A DNA stretch of 64,000 bases from an uncultured Verrucomicrobiales bacterium (lineage in GTDB: Bacteria; Verrucomicrobiota; Verrucomicrobiia; Verrucomicrobiales; Akkermansiaceae): contig CASICJ010000002.1 in the NCBI GenBank assembly GCA_949373085.1, positions 124,001-188,000 on the forward strand, written 5' to 3'. The notes beneath the pieces were generated by a model. That model did not search any database. It was not told the origin of the DNA and saw only the letters and a program-made list of their open reading frames with translations. The position numbers and the translations under genes are program-made. Below, piece by piece: positions 33,800 through 43,199 of this stretch (its first letter is position 1; each line of letters begins with the position of its first letter).

Positions 33800-35284
33800 T
33801 CAGTTAAGCTCCCATTGGAATCCCAATTTCTCGAATCTTTTCTTCGCTTCCGGCGTCGCCAGAAAGTCGCCTAACCTCTTCATCAACTCGGGATGAGCCG
33901 ATTCCTTTGCCACCGCAAAAGGCTGCTCGGCAAAGGCCAAATCGTCTTTCAAATCCACGATCTCATTATCCTTCAAAGTCATCGGACTAGCGAGTGCGTT
34001 ACTTCGGTAAACCAAAACCGCATCAAGTGATCGGGCCTGCACCGCAGAAACAAGATCATCTCCTTTCGCAACCTTCACAGCAACATTGGCTTCCAATTCT
34101 TCAGCTAATCCACGTCTCTCAAGCATGATCCTCGTTAATTCTCCAAGCGCACTTTTCCGGCCATCACAAATTCCAAGCTTCACCCCTGGCTTTCCAAGAT
34201 CTTTCAATTTGCGAAGCTCCTTTGGATTCCCCATCCGAACCAACAAGACGATTTCATTCCGCGTCATAATCCGTCCCGCGAAAAACCGCTCCTGAACCTT
34301 GTCTAGGAACTTCGTATCACACGCAAAATATCCTGCTGGCTTAGCCCCAGCATCCATTTGTGCAACCAAGGTCCCACATCCCTCAAAAACCGTATTCACC
34401 CGGCACCCCTCACGTTCCTCAAATTCCCTAACCCGCTCCTGAATCGCCGGCCTCAGCATTGATCCTGAAAAAAAAGTCACCTCCGGTCGATCCGACCATT
34501 TATCTCCGTCGTCAGGAACCATAAAACCCATTTTCTTAAAGACCTTTCGCCCACGATCCTGCGCTGTGGCATAACGAGCAAAATGAAGTGCCCTTTTCGC
34601 ATCCTTGCTAGAGGTAAGCACTCCAATGGAAGCTCTCTTCGCTCTTTTGGAAAACTCTGGGACGGCAAGCCATTCCACCTCAGAAAAATTTCTCGCCACC
34701 GCATCCCACGCCAAGGAAACGTCCACAGCACCAGTAGCAACATCTTCCACAATCGCATTTACGGTTGGCTTAGTCACAACCACATTAGGATTAACCTTCG
34801 CTAATAATCCCTCTTCTTCCAAAACCTTCCAGGTAAACTTCCCCACCGAAGCTGATTTCTCGGCCAAAGAAATCTTCAATCCTTCCTTCCCCAAATCCGA
34901 GAGTGTCGTCAAGCCCCGCGGATTACCCTTCGGAACCACCATCCCGGCGGTCAAAAGCGCCACCGGAATCGCCTCTTTCATCAAGCCCTTCTCTCTGGCC
35001 GCCTCGATATAGCTCTGGTCTGCAGGCAAATAAAGATCACCACCTGCCAATTCAAGTTGGCTTGCCAAGGCTCCTGATCCACCAAACTGTAAATTAACCT
35101 TCACCCCAAAATCCTCCTCGTATTGACTGGCAATTTCACTCATCGGTTTTCGTAATCCCGCGGCACAGTGGAAGAGTAAGTCTTCGGTTCCAGGTCCATC
35201 TCGGTCATTGTCCTTCGTCAGCCACCAAAAAGCCCCTCCAAGCAGAACCACGAGAATTCCAATAATAAAAACAGGTTGTTTCAT
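33800..35284 (-). CDS. Tandem double ModA-type substrate-binding protein
   Basis: A 494-residue periplasmic protein anchored by an N-terminal helix (VFIIGILVVLLGGAFWWL). It holds two consecutive ModA-like domains: about 35-255 (LLFHCAAGLRKPMSEIASQY, LQFGGSGALASQLELAGGDL) and about 265-494 (VTFFSGSMLRPAIQERVREF, TVFEGCGTLVAQMDAGAKPA). Each has the phosphate-loop-like GSG or GCG segment and the later K-A-V-D-V/D-A-V-L substrate motif. One ORF coding two binding domains is unusual; the copies have diverged, so they may bind different oxyanions or cooperate. The domain boundary near 258 lies at a DGDKWSDRP linker. Confidence 0.82.
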   Translation of the reverse strand: MKQPVFIIGILVVLLGGAFWWLTKDNDRDGPGTEDLLFHCAAGLRKPMSEIASQYEEDFGVKVNLQFGGSGALASQLELAGGDLYLPADQSYIEAAREKGLMKEAIPVALLTAGMVVPKGNPRGLTTLSDLGKEGLKISLAEKSASVGKFTWKVLEEEGLLAKVNPNVVVTKPTVNAIVEDVATGAVDVSLAWDAVARNFSEVEWLAVPEFSKRAKRASIGVLTSSKDAKRALHFARYATAQDRGRKVFKKMGFMVPDDGDKWSDRPEVTFFSGSMLRPAIQERVREFEEREGCRVNTVFEGCGTLVAQMDAGAKPAGYFACDTKFLDKVQERFFAGRIMTRNEIVLLVRMGNPKELRKLKDLGKPGVKLGICDGRKSALGELTRIMLERRGLAEELEANVAVKVAKGDDLVSAVQARSLDAVLVYRSNALASPMTLKDNEIVDLKDDLAFAEQPFAVAKESAHPELMKRLGDFLATPEAKKRFEKLGFQWELN

Positions 35285-35287
35285 GAT

Positions 35288-36016
35288 TTAATCCCAGAAC
35301 AGTGATGGACAGTCCGCGTCCCTGACAAGGCGCACTTTCTTCATCCGCATCGATTGCGCATCAATATGGATCATTCGATCCACCGCCGGTTCGGCGAAAC
35401 GGGTCAGAAGCTTAATACCCTCCAAAGCCGCGATTTGAGCCACCATTGCTGAGACCGCCCCAATTACCGGAAAGCGACGTTTCCAGTAAGCAGGAGGTTC
35501 CTTCACTAAACACCCTAGACAAGTCGACTTACCTGGGTCGACTGCGAGCACATGTCCCTCCATCGCGCACATCGCACCATCGACAAAAAACTTGCCCTGA
35601 TTCATCGCCTCTCGATTCATCAAGAGGCGCTCTTCAAAAAGGGGAGCGCAGGAAAACACAATATCTACTCGTTCAACAAGCCCTACTATATTTTCCTCCG
35701 AAACATTCTGCCCCATCGTTTCAATCTCAAGATCCCCATTAAATCGCCTCAACGTCTCCGCAGCCTGAACGTGGCGTGCCCTACCTACTCCCTCATGAGT
35801 CATCAGTATCTGACGATTTAAATCATCCGGTCGCAACTCGCCCCCATGCGCAAGAATGATTCGCCCTACTCCTGCCGCTGCCAAAGACTGAGCCAAAGGT
35901 CCACCCAGACCACCCACTCGTGAAACCAATGCGGTTGAGTTTCTCAACTTCTCCTGAGCCTCACTCCCAAAGCCCGGAACATCTTCCTGCCAAGTGTAAT
36001 AATCCTCATAATTCAC
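35288..36016 (-). CDS. E1-like adenylyltransferase (MoeB/ThiF/HesA family)
   Basis: A 242-residue member of the E1 superfamily, which adenylates the C-terminal glycine of ubiquitin-like sulfur carriers (MoaD, ThiS). It has the nucleotide-binding GGLGGPLAQSLAAAGVG, the DLNRQILM motif with catalytic Arg, and a CLGC pair (near residues 165-168) that would match one zinc-binding CxxC; the second CxxC near the C-terminus is absent. No MoaD/ThiS gene is adjacent. Its place between a LolD-like ATPase and molybdate-uptake genes suggests a MoeB-like role in molybdenum cofactor synthesis. It overlaps the ATPase by ATGA and is 3 bases from the ModA gene. Confidence 0.82.
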   Translation of the reverse strand: MNYEDYYTWQEDVPGFGSEAQEKLRNSTALVSRVGGLGGPLAQSLAAAGVGRIILAHGGELRPDDLNRQILMTHEGVGRARHVQAAETLRRFNGDLEIETMGQNVSEENIVGLVERVDIVFSCAPLFEERLLMNREAMNQGKFFVDGAMCAMEGHVLAVDPGKSTCLGCLVKEPPAYWKRRFPVIGAVSAMVAQIAALEGIKLLTRFAEPAVDRMIHIDAQSMRMKKVRLVRDADCPSLFWD

Positions 36017-36678
36017 AATAGAATTTTCCCCTTCTCCAAAGTAATCACCCGATCTGCTTTCTCAAGAACTCTTGGATCATGAGTCACCACCAAAACCGAA
36101 CCTCCATCCTTCACAAAATTCCGCAGCCCAAAGACCACTGCTTCGGCGCTCACGTCATCTAGATTTCCCGTTGGTTCATCGGCCAAAATTAACTTCGGGC
36201 GGTGAACCAAGGCCCGGGCCAAGCCTACTCTTTGTTGTTCACCCGCACTCAACTTTCCCGGAACATGAGACGCCCTCCCCTCAAGCCCCAGGGAATCCAT
36301 CAACTGATCCGCCCGGGCTTGATCTCCCCCAGCAGCGAGAATATTTTCCCGAATATCGAGATAAGGAATCAATCTCGCATCTTGGAAAACCAATCCGATA
36401 ATCTCTTTGCGAAAGCGTGTTTTCTCAAACCCACTCATTTTTGAGAGGTCGGACCCAGCTACCTCAATCGATCCTGCATCAGGACCTAACAAGCCAGCTA
36501 CCACATACAAAAGGGTCGATTTTCCCGCCCCACTTGGACCACGAAGGGCGATCAACTCGCCTGCTCCCATTCGCAGAGAAACATCATCAAGGGCGATTAC
36601 TGTGTCATACGACTTCGACAAACCAACCAACTTCATCAGTTGGCTCTCGTCCGTATTGATCGTGCTTTGCTTGTTCAC
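36013..36678 (-). CDS. LolD/MacB-type ABC ATPase
   Basis: A 221-residue ATPase with Walker A GPSGAGKSTLLYVVAG, signature LSAGEQQRVGLARALVHRP (Ala in place of the first Gly) and Walker B LILADEPTGNLDD, the extended motif of the LolD/MacB/FtsE subgroup that works with FtsX-type permeases. It leads the five-gene minus-strand operon with the mod genes, yet the mod operon has its own ATPase. Its natural partner would be the FtsX-like permease at 30758-31969, converging on the far end of the operon. GTG start as in the track; ATG at residue 15 (36636) is an alternative. Confidence 0.85.
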   Translation of the reverse strand: MNKQSTINTDESQLMKLVGLSKSYDTVIALDDVSLRMGAGELIALRGPSGAGKSTLLYVVAGLLGPDAGSIEVAGSDLSKMSGFEKTRFRKEIIGLVFQDARLIPYLDIRENILAAGGDQARADQLMDSLGLEGRASHVPGKLSAGEQQRVGLARALVHRPKLILADEPTGNLDDVSAEAVVFGLRNFVKDGGSVLVVTHDPRVLEKADRVITLEKGKILL

Positions 36679-37082
36679 CGGTCGGCAGGATCGTATTTTA
36701 CGTAAGGAGACCCAAGTTAAAGATGTCGTAATTTTTCCGGCCGGTCCAATTTGAGCTTAGGCCAGAGCCCCTGATTAGAGCCAGTCCCGTCATTCGAGTC
36801 AATCGCTCCTCATACCGGACAGGCGCCGGTCGTCCTTTTAGAGTCCACGGCACAAAATGAAGGGCTCTCTCGCCTTTCCTTGAATCCTGTTTATGCCATC
36901 CATCAAACATTTTAACTACCACCGTTACTTTTTAACCGTCACCCGAAATTTGGGCATTAACTAAAGCTGTAAATAGCATAAAAAACGCCATAAATCGTAT
37001 TATATTTTCTGATACGCATCTCCTTCTCAAAGCTTTCCTCAGCGCTTTGCTTCTCAATATAATCTCTTAAACCTTCATCTGA
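36679..37082. other. Intergenic region of about 400 bases
   Basis: This divergent region lies between the LolD-like ATPase (minus) and the M24 peptidase (plus). It should hold promoters for both. One ORF (36698-36922, minus, at most 74 residues, with an internal start that gives MFDGWHKQDSRKGERALHFV) is the only open stretch; it resembles nothing I know and may be chance. From about 36940 the sequence is A/T-rich, consistent with a promoter for the peptidase gene. Confidence 0.4.
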
Positions 37083-38192
37083 ATGCCTTCATCAAACACC
37101 TTCACCCTTTCGGAAATGCAGCACCGGATCAACTGCATTCGGAAAAAAATGCAATCCCTCAATATCGGGGCCGTTATTGCCTGCGATGCTTCAAATATTC
37201 GCTACACTACCGGCTTCAAAGGAGAACCCCGAAGTCTACTCATCCTTCCTGACACTCTCATCCTTTTCACCTCTTTCCGCACCATCTCCTGGGCAAGGGA
37301 ACAAACCAGGCTCCTTGAAGAAGCAATTGAATTCTCGACCATCACATCCCCAAGTAAAGCCATCATAACAAGATTACCAGCTCCTCCTCTCAAAATCGCA
37401 ATCGATCAAAATATTTCTGCAGCCGATCTCGCCCATTGGCAAAAAAAACTGGCCCCCCACGAAATCGAACCTCACTCCATCATCGAAACGATACGCCAGA
37501 CCAAATCTCCCACTGAAATTTCGATTATACAGCAGTCTCAAAAAATTAACGAAGTGATCCTCAATGCTGTTCTTCCGCAAATCAAACCTGATCTGACCGA
37601 ACGGGGAATTCAGGGACTCATCCTTGCTGAAATGGCCAAGCGGGAGGAAGTCGAAGGATACTCCTTTCCGCCCATCGTGGCTAATGGGCCCAATTGCTGG
37701 GAAATCCACCACCTTCCGGACCAATCCGTCAGCCGCTGCGGCGACCTTCTCCTTATCGACCACGGCGTCTTCCACCAAGGCTATGCCTCAGACATGACCC
37801 GCGTGGTCTGCCTTGGTAATAGCTCGGAGAGAATGCGAGAGGTCCACCACGTCGTTAATTTAGCACGCCAAACTGCCATCGACGCCGCGCGCCCGGGCAT
37901 CACTAACCATGATCTTGACCGTATCGCCCGCAACATCATCGAAGCATCTGGCCTCGGTAAAACCTTCACCCACGGTCTCGGCCACAGTATTGGCCTCCAA
38001 ACCCACGATCCCGGAATCACCCTATCTAAAAACGCGCCCGAAATCCCACTAGCATCCGGTATGACTCTCACCATCGAACCCGGAATCTACCTTGAAAAAA
38101 AATTCGGTATTCGAATAGAGGACACCATTGTTATCACCAGCGATGGTTCGAAAAACCTGACCTCGCAATCGACCGAGATTATAGAGCTTTAA
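37083..38192 (+). CDS. M24 family metallopeptidase, Xaa-Pro aminopeptidase-like
   Basis: A 369-residue cytoplasmic enzyme with an N-terminal creatinase-like domain (residues 1-130) and a C-terminal pita-bread metallopeptidase domain. All five metal ligands are present: LLIDHGV (Asp), ASDMTR (Asp), FTHGLGHSIG (His), TIEPGIY (Glu) and GIRIEDT (Glu). The GHSIGLQTHD context matches prolidase/aminopeptidase P-like proteins. It cleaves Xaa-Pro bonds in peptides. It stands alone. Confidence 0.92.
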   Translation: MPSSNTFTLSEMQHRINCIRKKMQSLNIGAVIACDASNIRYTTGFKGEPRSLLILPDTLILFTSFRTISWAREQTRLLEEAIEFSTITSPSKAIITRLPAPPLKIAIDQNISAADLAHWQKKLAPHEIEPHSIIETIRQTKSPTEISIIQQSQKINEVILNAVLPQIKPDLTERGIQGLILAEMAKREEVEGYSFPPIVANGPNCWEIHHLPDQSVSRCGDLLLIDHGVFHQGYASDMTRVVCLGNSSERMREVHHVVNLARQTAIDAARPGITNHDLDRIARNIIEASGLGKTFTHGLGHSIGLQTHDPGITLSKNAPEIPLASGMTLTIEPGIYLEKKFGIRIEDTIVITSDGSKNLTSQSTEIIEL

Positions 38193-38503
38193 GCTCTAAC
38201 TCTACCAGCAATCTCTCTTAAAAAGAAGGACGCAATACTCCGCCCCCCTTTCGGGAAACCTCAAAAAAAGACGACACAAATTTTAAAGTTTTGCGCATGT
38301 ATATACAAGAGACTCTTCCGTCTCTCAAGAAATCACTGGTCGAGGAGAACGACTTGATATTTTTGAACGAGCTTCTGACAAAAAACCAAAAGATAACCAC
38401 TCTGATTTCACCCGGAGATATCCAAGCTGTTCTTTGGAAGATAGATTGATTACCTCCCACCCTAATTTTATTAACCTCTACGTCACCCTCAACTATCTGG
38501 ATT
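38193..38503. other. Intergenic region of about 310 bases with a possible 50-residue ORF
   Basis: Between the peptidase and the kinase. On the plus strand ATG 38297 to TGA 38449 gives a small ORF starting MYIQETLPSLKKSLVEEND, with reasonable amino acid composition but no recognised family and no clear ribosome-binding site. The minus-strand track ORF here is a shadow. The kinase promoter should be in this gap. Confidence 0.3.
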
Positions 38504-41500
38504 TTGAAAGAGCAGGAGCCCAAAGATCACCAATTTTTAAATCAGCTTGAAGCTGAATTCAAACGATTCTCAGCTTTACCAAGTGATTGTTGGCGGTCCG
38601 AGCTCGGAAAGCGGACCGATCTGACTGAGAAAGTCAGATCAACCCTCTCGGAGCTTCTCGAAGCTCATAACAACATGCCCACACGATTCATGGACTCTAA
38701 AGAGGTCCGTGAAATGCATGACCAGCCCCCTCTCAAGAGCACTGAGGCTCATTCGCAGCCCCTAGCACCCTCTTTTCAGACCGGGACCTTAATTGGATCT
38801 TACCGATTAGAAGCCGAGATTGGCCAAGGTGGCTTTGGCGTTGTCTGGTTGGCGAAGCAAGTCGAGCCATACGAACGAGAAGTCGCAATCAAGATCCTGA
38901 AACTTGGAATGGATTCGCGCGCCATCCTCAAGCGCTTTGAGGTTGAACAACAAATCCTGGCAATGATGGATCACCCCAATATTGCCCGCCTCATTGAATC
39001 TGGAACTACTATGACCGGACAACCATTCTTTGTGATGGAACTAGTAGCGAGAGGCCTACCAATTACAAAATATTGTGATGAAAAATGTTTAGATATTTCC
39101 TCGCGGCTCAATCTCTTCGTAGACGTTTGTTTCGCGATAAGCCATGCCCATCAAAAAGGAGCAATTCACTGTGATCTGAAACCATCAAACATCCTGGTCA
39201 TTGAGACAGCGAACGGCCCCTTCGCCAAAGTAATCGATTTTGGAATCTCTCAAGTAGTTCAAACTCCAAAATTCCTACTAACACAAGTATTCACGGCCGA
39301 AGGTCAGATATTAGGCACTCCAGATTACATGGCACCTGAGCAATTTCACTCCCGTAAAGCAACCGATACCCTCTCAGATATTTATTCACTTGGCGCTATT
39401 CTTTACGAATTGTTGATCGGAAGCCCCCCTTTCTGCTCTGGGAAATCAAAACATCTATCCCAAGAAGGTTTATTACGCAGAGAGCGTGATTTCATCACAC
39501 CCTCTGCCGCTTTCAGAAGCTTTGAAGCTTTCGATCGTATCGCACTCGCACGTAAACGGAATTTGAGCACTCAAGAACTACGCCGCCGAGTTGCCCAGGA
39601 TCTTGAACGCATCCCGATGAAAGCACTCCGATCTGACCCTAAGGAACGCTATGCCACCGTCATCGGGCTCCTAAATGATGTTCGTAGATCAATGTCTAAT
39701 CTGCCAATAGAGGCAAGACCCCCAAGCAAGCTATACACCTTTCAAAAGTTTTTTCGACGAAACCGCTTGGCAATGGTGGCGGCTTTAACAGCTCTTCTTG
39801 CTTTTCTTATCTCAGCCCTATTCAGCTTCCATCAGGCCTCGTTGGCGCAACAAGCTCGTGGAGAGGAACGAGAACTACGCCTCCATGCTGACAAATTAAG
39901 TAATTTAGCTAAAGAATCAGAAAGTTTAGCGATCCAAGAGCAAATAGATGCCCAGGAGCGCGCATACGTCGCTGATATGCAACTGACAGCAAAAAGTATT
40001 GAGGAAGGCAACTTTCGCGAAAGCAGACGTCTCCTGAATCAATATCGCAAAGACTCAACTAATAAGGATCTACGAGGATGGGAGTGGAGATACTTTTGGA
40101 AACAGGGGCAACCTAAAGGTGTCATTAATCTTGGGAATCATTCTTCACGAGTTTTGACCAGCTTCTTTACCGAGATCCCAGGTAGCGTAGTCAGCTTTCG
40201 CGACCATAGCCACATCGAACTCATCAATAAAAATAATGATAAAGAGAAGATTGTTCTTTCGGCTGGAAATGAAAAAAGCAGGACGACGTCAGACAGTGGA
40301 TTTCTTTGCAAAAATATTGATGGAAGCCATTTTGCAGGTCTGAGCTTTCTTGAAAAAAGTGGTGATTATTATATCAAGGTTTGGGCAGATCTTAACAAGC
40401 CCCCCATTCAAAATCTGAACGTCGGCCCGGACCGACCGACCGGGCTGGCCCTTTCTCCAAATGGTAAAACCTTAGCATTCTTTGTGCCCGCTCATGGGTC
40501 CGCTCAAATCGTCGGAGTTGATTCAGGAAAAGTCTTGCATCTTGAACGAATCAATAATGGAAACTATGAACTTATGGATAGTGAAGGTGCCTGTTGTTTT
40601 TCCCCAAACGGGAAACGACTCGCCATCGGGGGGGAAGATGGGAGGATCACGATACTCAAAACATCAGACTGGTCTCACGAAATTAAGAATCTTCCAAAGG
40701 GCGGTAACATCACAACTCTTGCCTTTTCTCCTGACAATAAAACGCTCGCGGCGGGCCGAATTTGGTGGGACCCAAGGATCTGGCTAATCGATATATCAGG
40801 CCGCAAGCCACCGACTTACCTCAGCGGCCATCAGGGCTTCATCTCCAAGTTAGCTTTCTCTCCAAACGGAAAATTACTCGCGTCGTCCAGCGCTGACCAA
40901 AACATCAAACTTTGGTCTACCGAAAATTGGTCTGAGGTTGCGACCTTATCCGGCCACGCCGATGAGGTCTGGTCTGTGGATTTTTCTTCGGACAGCCAAC
41001 AACTCGTAAGCGCAGGGAAAGATCAAAAAATAAAAATTTGGGATCTCAAAGATTGGACTAAGGGTTCACTGGCGACCTCTGGTTTGCGAATCTCATACGA
41101 TGACTCAGCAATTTCACCGTGCGGAAATAAGCTGCTCGTATTACAAAATGGAATTCCAAGTTTACACGGAGATTTGAGGGGATCCCTCGAAGGGCTGCCC
41201 GCCAATCTTTCGAAGGCCTATTGGCTTTCCAGTGACCGCATAATATGCACTAAATCTTCCCCGCCTGAGCTAGTCATATGGAACCTCAATGGTCATGCTG
41301 AAAAATCTCTCAAGTTACTACACGGAACCAAAAATGTCAGGTATCGGTATTTAGAAGCGAGTCAGACACTCCTCATTGCGATGAATTTCACGAATTCTGG
41401 TCGCGTTCAACTCGATCGATATGACGCGCACTCTCTGAAATTAATCTCTTCGAGTGACATGAGTTTTTCGGAAAGCATGTGGACAAATTTCCAAAAATCC

Positions 41501-42034
41501 GAATCGGTCTTATTTTCTTTTCGCGGAGAAAAAGTGGCCGTTCAGAACCATGTTGATGAAATCAGGGTCTACGAAACTTTATCAGGAAAACTCGTGAAAC
41601 ATCTCGAGTTGCCAAATCTACATGGCATCCAAGGGATGGCCATCTCCCCCGATGGAAATTCCCTGGCTTATGCCACACGGAAACGCCCCTTCATCGAGAT
41701 TCACGACCTGCTCGAAGACCGCCACCTCGCCACATTAAAAGGTCACAACATGGTTCTTTGGCGCATTAATTTTTCTCCAGATGGAAAACGGCTCGTCTCT
41801 TCCTCGATTGGCTACAGCCCAATTCTACTCTGGGACACCACCAAATGGCGGCAGGTTACGTCCTTCCCACCTGCTTCCGGGTTTGCCTCACCGGTCGCAC
41901 ATTTCTTGGGGAATGGGGAGAGCCTTGTAATCAAAGAAGCTTCTTTAGATACAAAAGGCGACTATAACATCCGAGTATTAAACGCTCCTTCGCTAACAGA
42001 AATTGAAAATTCTGGAAATGCGACCGGCCAATAA
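38504..42034 (+). CDS. Membrane Ser/Thr protein kinase with WD40 propeller
   Basis: A 1176-residue protein. The N-terminal 90 residues are helical. The kinase domain (about 95-400) has GQGGFGVVWLAK, catalytic Lys in EVAIKILK (130), HCDLKPSN catalytic loop (Asp 224, with Cys replacing the usual Arg), VIDFGISQ and GTPDYMAPEQ. One membrane helix (LAMVAALTALLAFLISALF) follows, then a coiled coil and a WD40 domain of many repeats (FSPNGKLLASSSADQNIKLW; FSSDSQQLVSAGKDQKIKIW). The propeller is expected outside the membrane or at its face as sensor. The start is a TTG with no strong ribosome site. An ECF sigma gene lies 250 bases downstream, so the pair probably forms a signalling unit. Confidence 0.9.
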   Translation: MKEQEPKDHQFLNQLEAEFKRFSALPSDCWRSELGKRTDLTEKVRSTLSELLEAHNNMPTRFMDSKEVREMHDQPPLKSTEAHSQPLAPSFQTGTLIGSYRLEAEIGQGGFGVVWLAKQVEPYEREVAIKILKLGMDSRAILKRFEVEQQILAMMDHPNIARLIESGTTMTGQPFFVMELVARGLPITKYCDEKCLDISSRLNLFVDVCFAISHAHQKGAIHCDLKPSNILVIETANGPFAKVIDFGISQVVQTPKFLLTQVFTAEGQILGTPDYMAPEQFHSRKATDTLSDIYSLGAILYELLIGSPPFCSGKSKHLSQEGLLRRERDFITPSAAFRSFEAFDRIALARKRNLSTQELRRRVAQDLERIPMKALRSDPKERYATVIGLLNDVRRSMSNLPIEARPPSKLYTFQKFFRRNRLAMVAALTALLAFLISALFSFHQASLAQQARGEERELRLHADKLSNLAKESESLAIQEQIDAQERAYVADMQLTAKSIEEGNFRESRRLLNQYRKDSTNKDLRGWEWRYFWKQGQPKGVINLGNHSSRVLTSFFTEIPGSVVSFRDHSHIELINKNNDKEKIVLSAGNEKSRTTSDSGFLCKNIDGSHFAGLSFLEKSGDYYIKVWADLNKPPIQNLNVGPDRPTGLALSPNGKTLAFFVPAHGSAQIVGVDSGKVLHLERINNGNYELMDSEGACCFSPNGKRLAIGGEDGRITILKTSDWSHEIKNLPKGGNITTLAFSPDNKTLAAGRIWWDPRIWLIDISGRKPPTYLSGHQGFISKLAFSPNGKLLASSSADQNIKLWSTENWSEVATLSGHADEVWSVDFSSDSQQLVSAGKDQKIKIWDLKDWTKGSLATSGLRISYDDSAISPCGNKLLVLQNGIPSLHGDLRGSLEGLPANLSKAYWLSSDRIICTKSSPPELVIWNLNGHAEKSLKLLHGTKNVRYRYLEASQTLLIAMNFTNSGRVQLDRYDAHSLKLISSSDMSFSESMWTNFQKSESVLFSFRGEKVAVQNHVDEIRVYETLSGKLVKHLELPNLHGIQGMAISPDGNSLAYATRKRPFIEIHDLLEDRHLATLKGHNMVLWRINFSPDGKRLVSSSIGYSPILLWDTTKWRQVTSFPPASGFASPVAHFLGNGESLVIKEASLDTKGDYNIRVLNAPSLTEIENSGNATGQ

Positions 42035-42285
42035 TCTCACCAGCGAAAAGAAGTATTAACAATATACTTTTAAGACGGAAAGGACTGCCCAGTGGACTAA
42101 GTAGAAGAAAGCTGATGATGGAGTTGATTTTGAAATCAGCACTTTACCACGACCACCTCCGAACTACTCCGATAGGGGGGAGGCTAAAAAGATTGGATTT
42201 TCATCGTGCCAAACTATCAGAGTCTATATTTATCCAATTGGATAACCTAACAGTAAAGCTGTTTGTTTTATAGACAGAGTCTTTA

Positions 42286-42828
42286 ATGGAGGAGATTACC
42301 AAAATCCTAGAAAAGCGGAAACTAGACGGTGACCCTGATGACGCCCTAATTGCAGCCGTTTATGCCCAACTTAAACTGATGGCCAAGAACCGGATGGCCC
42401 GCGAGCGTCGTGGCCATACCCTGCAGGCAACAGCTCTAGTCCACGAAACTTGGTTACGGATTGGGAATCAAGACTTTGAGAATCGGAAGCATTTTTTCTA
42501 TGCCGCATCAGAAGCGATGCGCCGAATTCTTGTCGACAACGCCCGCCGTAAGCAGTCCGCATGCCGAGGCGGCGAATTCACACGAGTCGAGGACGCTGAA
42601 ATTGATGACTTCCCTTCTAAGGAAAACCTCGAAGATCTCTTAGCTATCAATGAAATCCTAGAAAAACTTGTGGAAATAGACCCTCGTAAAGCGCAACTTG
42701 TCAAACTTCGCTACTTTATCGGAATGACCGGTGAGGAAGTTGCTGAGACTATGGATATGTCACTCACTACTGTAAATCGAGATTGGGCCTTCGCGCGGGC
42801 GTGGCTGTATAAAGAGCTTAACAAGTAG
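42286..42828 (+). CDS. ECF sigma factor, TIGR02999-type (Ser/Thr kinase-associated)
   Basis: A 180-residue sigma-70 family factor. Region 2 is in QLKLMAKNRMARERRGHTLQ to HFFYAASEAMRRILVDNARR, and region 4 in KAQLVKLRYFIGMTGEEVAE and MDMSLTTVNRDWAFARAWLY. The ATALVHETWLR and DNARRK signatures are those of the PVC-abundant ECF group usually encoded beside Ser/Thr kinases with propeller or TPR sensors. No anti-sigma factor is adjacent, so the kinase may act through phosphorylation. Unlike the usual order (sigma then kinase), here the kinase comes first. Confidence 0.92.
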   Translation: MEEITKILEKRKLDGDPDDALIAAVYAQLKLMAKNRMARERRGHTLQATALVHETWLRIGNQDFENRKHFFYAASEAMRRILVDNARRKQSACRGGEFTRVEDAEIDDFPSKENLEDLLAINEILEKLVEIDPRKAQLVKLRYFIGMTGEEVAETMDMSLTTVNRDWAFARAWLYKELNK

Positions 42829-43000
42829 CTCCACTAAGAAAATTCTCAATTACCTAGTCTTTCTTCTCGAAGACAAATCAGGCTAAGCCCCCCCCTGAAA
42901 ATCTAGACTCGTTAGGCATCAGGTGTGGGCCGCCTGGAGGAAAAACATTTTTCCCTCCATGGTCTAAGCAAATAACACCGACTTTGCTAGGCCATATGAT

Positions 43001-43075
43001 TGGCACTCCCGGCGAGAATCGAACTCACATCTAAGGTTTAGGAAACCCTTGTTCTATCCGTTGAACTACGGGAGC
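43001..43075 (-). tRNA. tRNA-Arg (CCT)
   Basis: Read on the minus strand: acceptor GCTCCCG/CGGGAGT, D-arm GTTCAACGGATAGAAC, anticodon stem AGGGT/ACCTT with loop TTCCTAA (anticodon CCT, codon AGG), T-arm GTGAG TTCGATT CTCGC, and encoded CCA. Confidence 0.93.
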
Positions 43076-43199
43076 GGCTTGGAGGCTCATAACGTGAACC
43101 TTCCCGAGGTGCAAGTGATCTCAGAAATCTCGGTGATGCACAAGGTCATCGCAATAAACCTTGGCATTTATGTCAATTTTGAACAAGCATCCGCCCGCC

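Noticed and set aside
42935-42959. Hairpin TGGAGGAAAAACATTTTTCCCTCCA between the sigma factor and tRNA-Arg
   Set aside because: No T run follows on either strand, and the A/T bases lie inside the stem, so I do not call a terminator.
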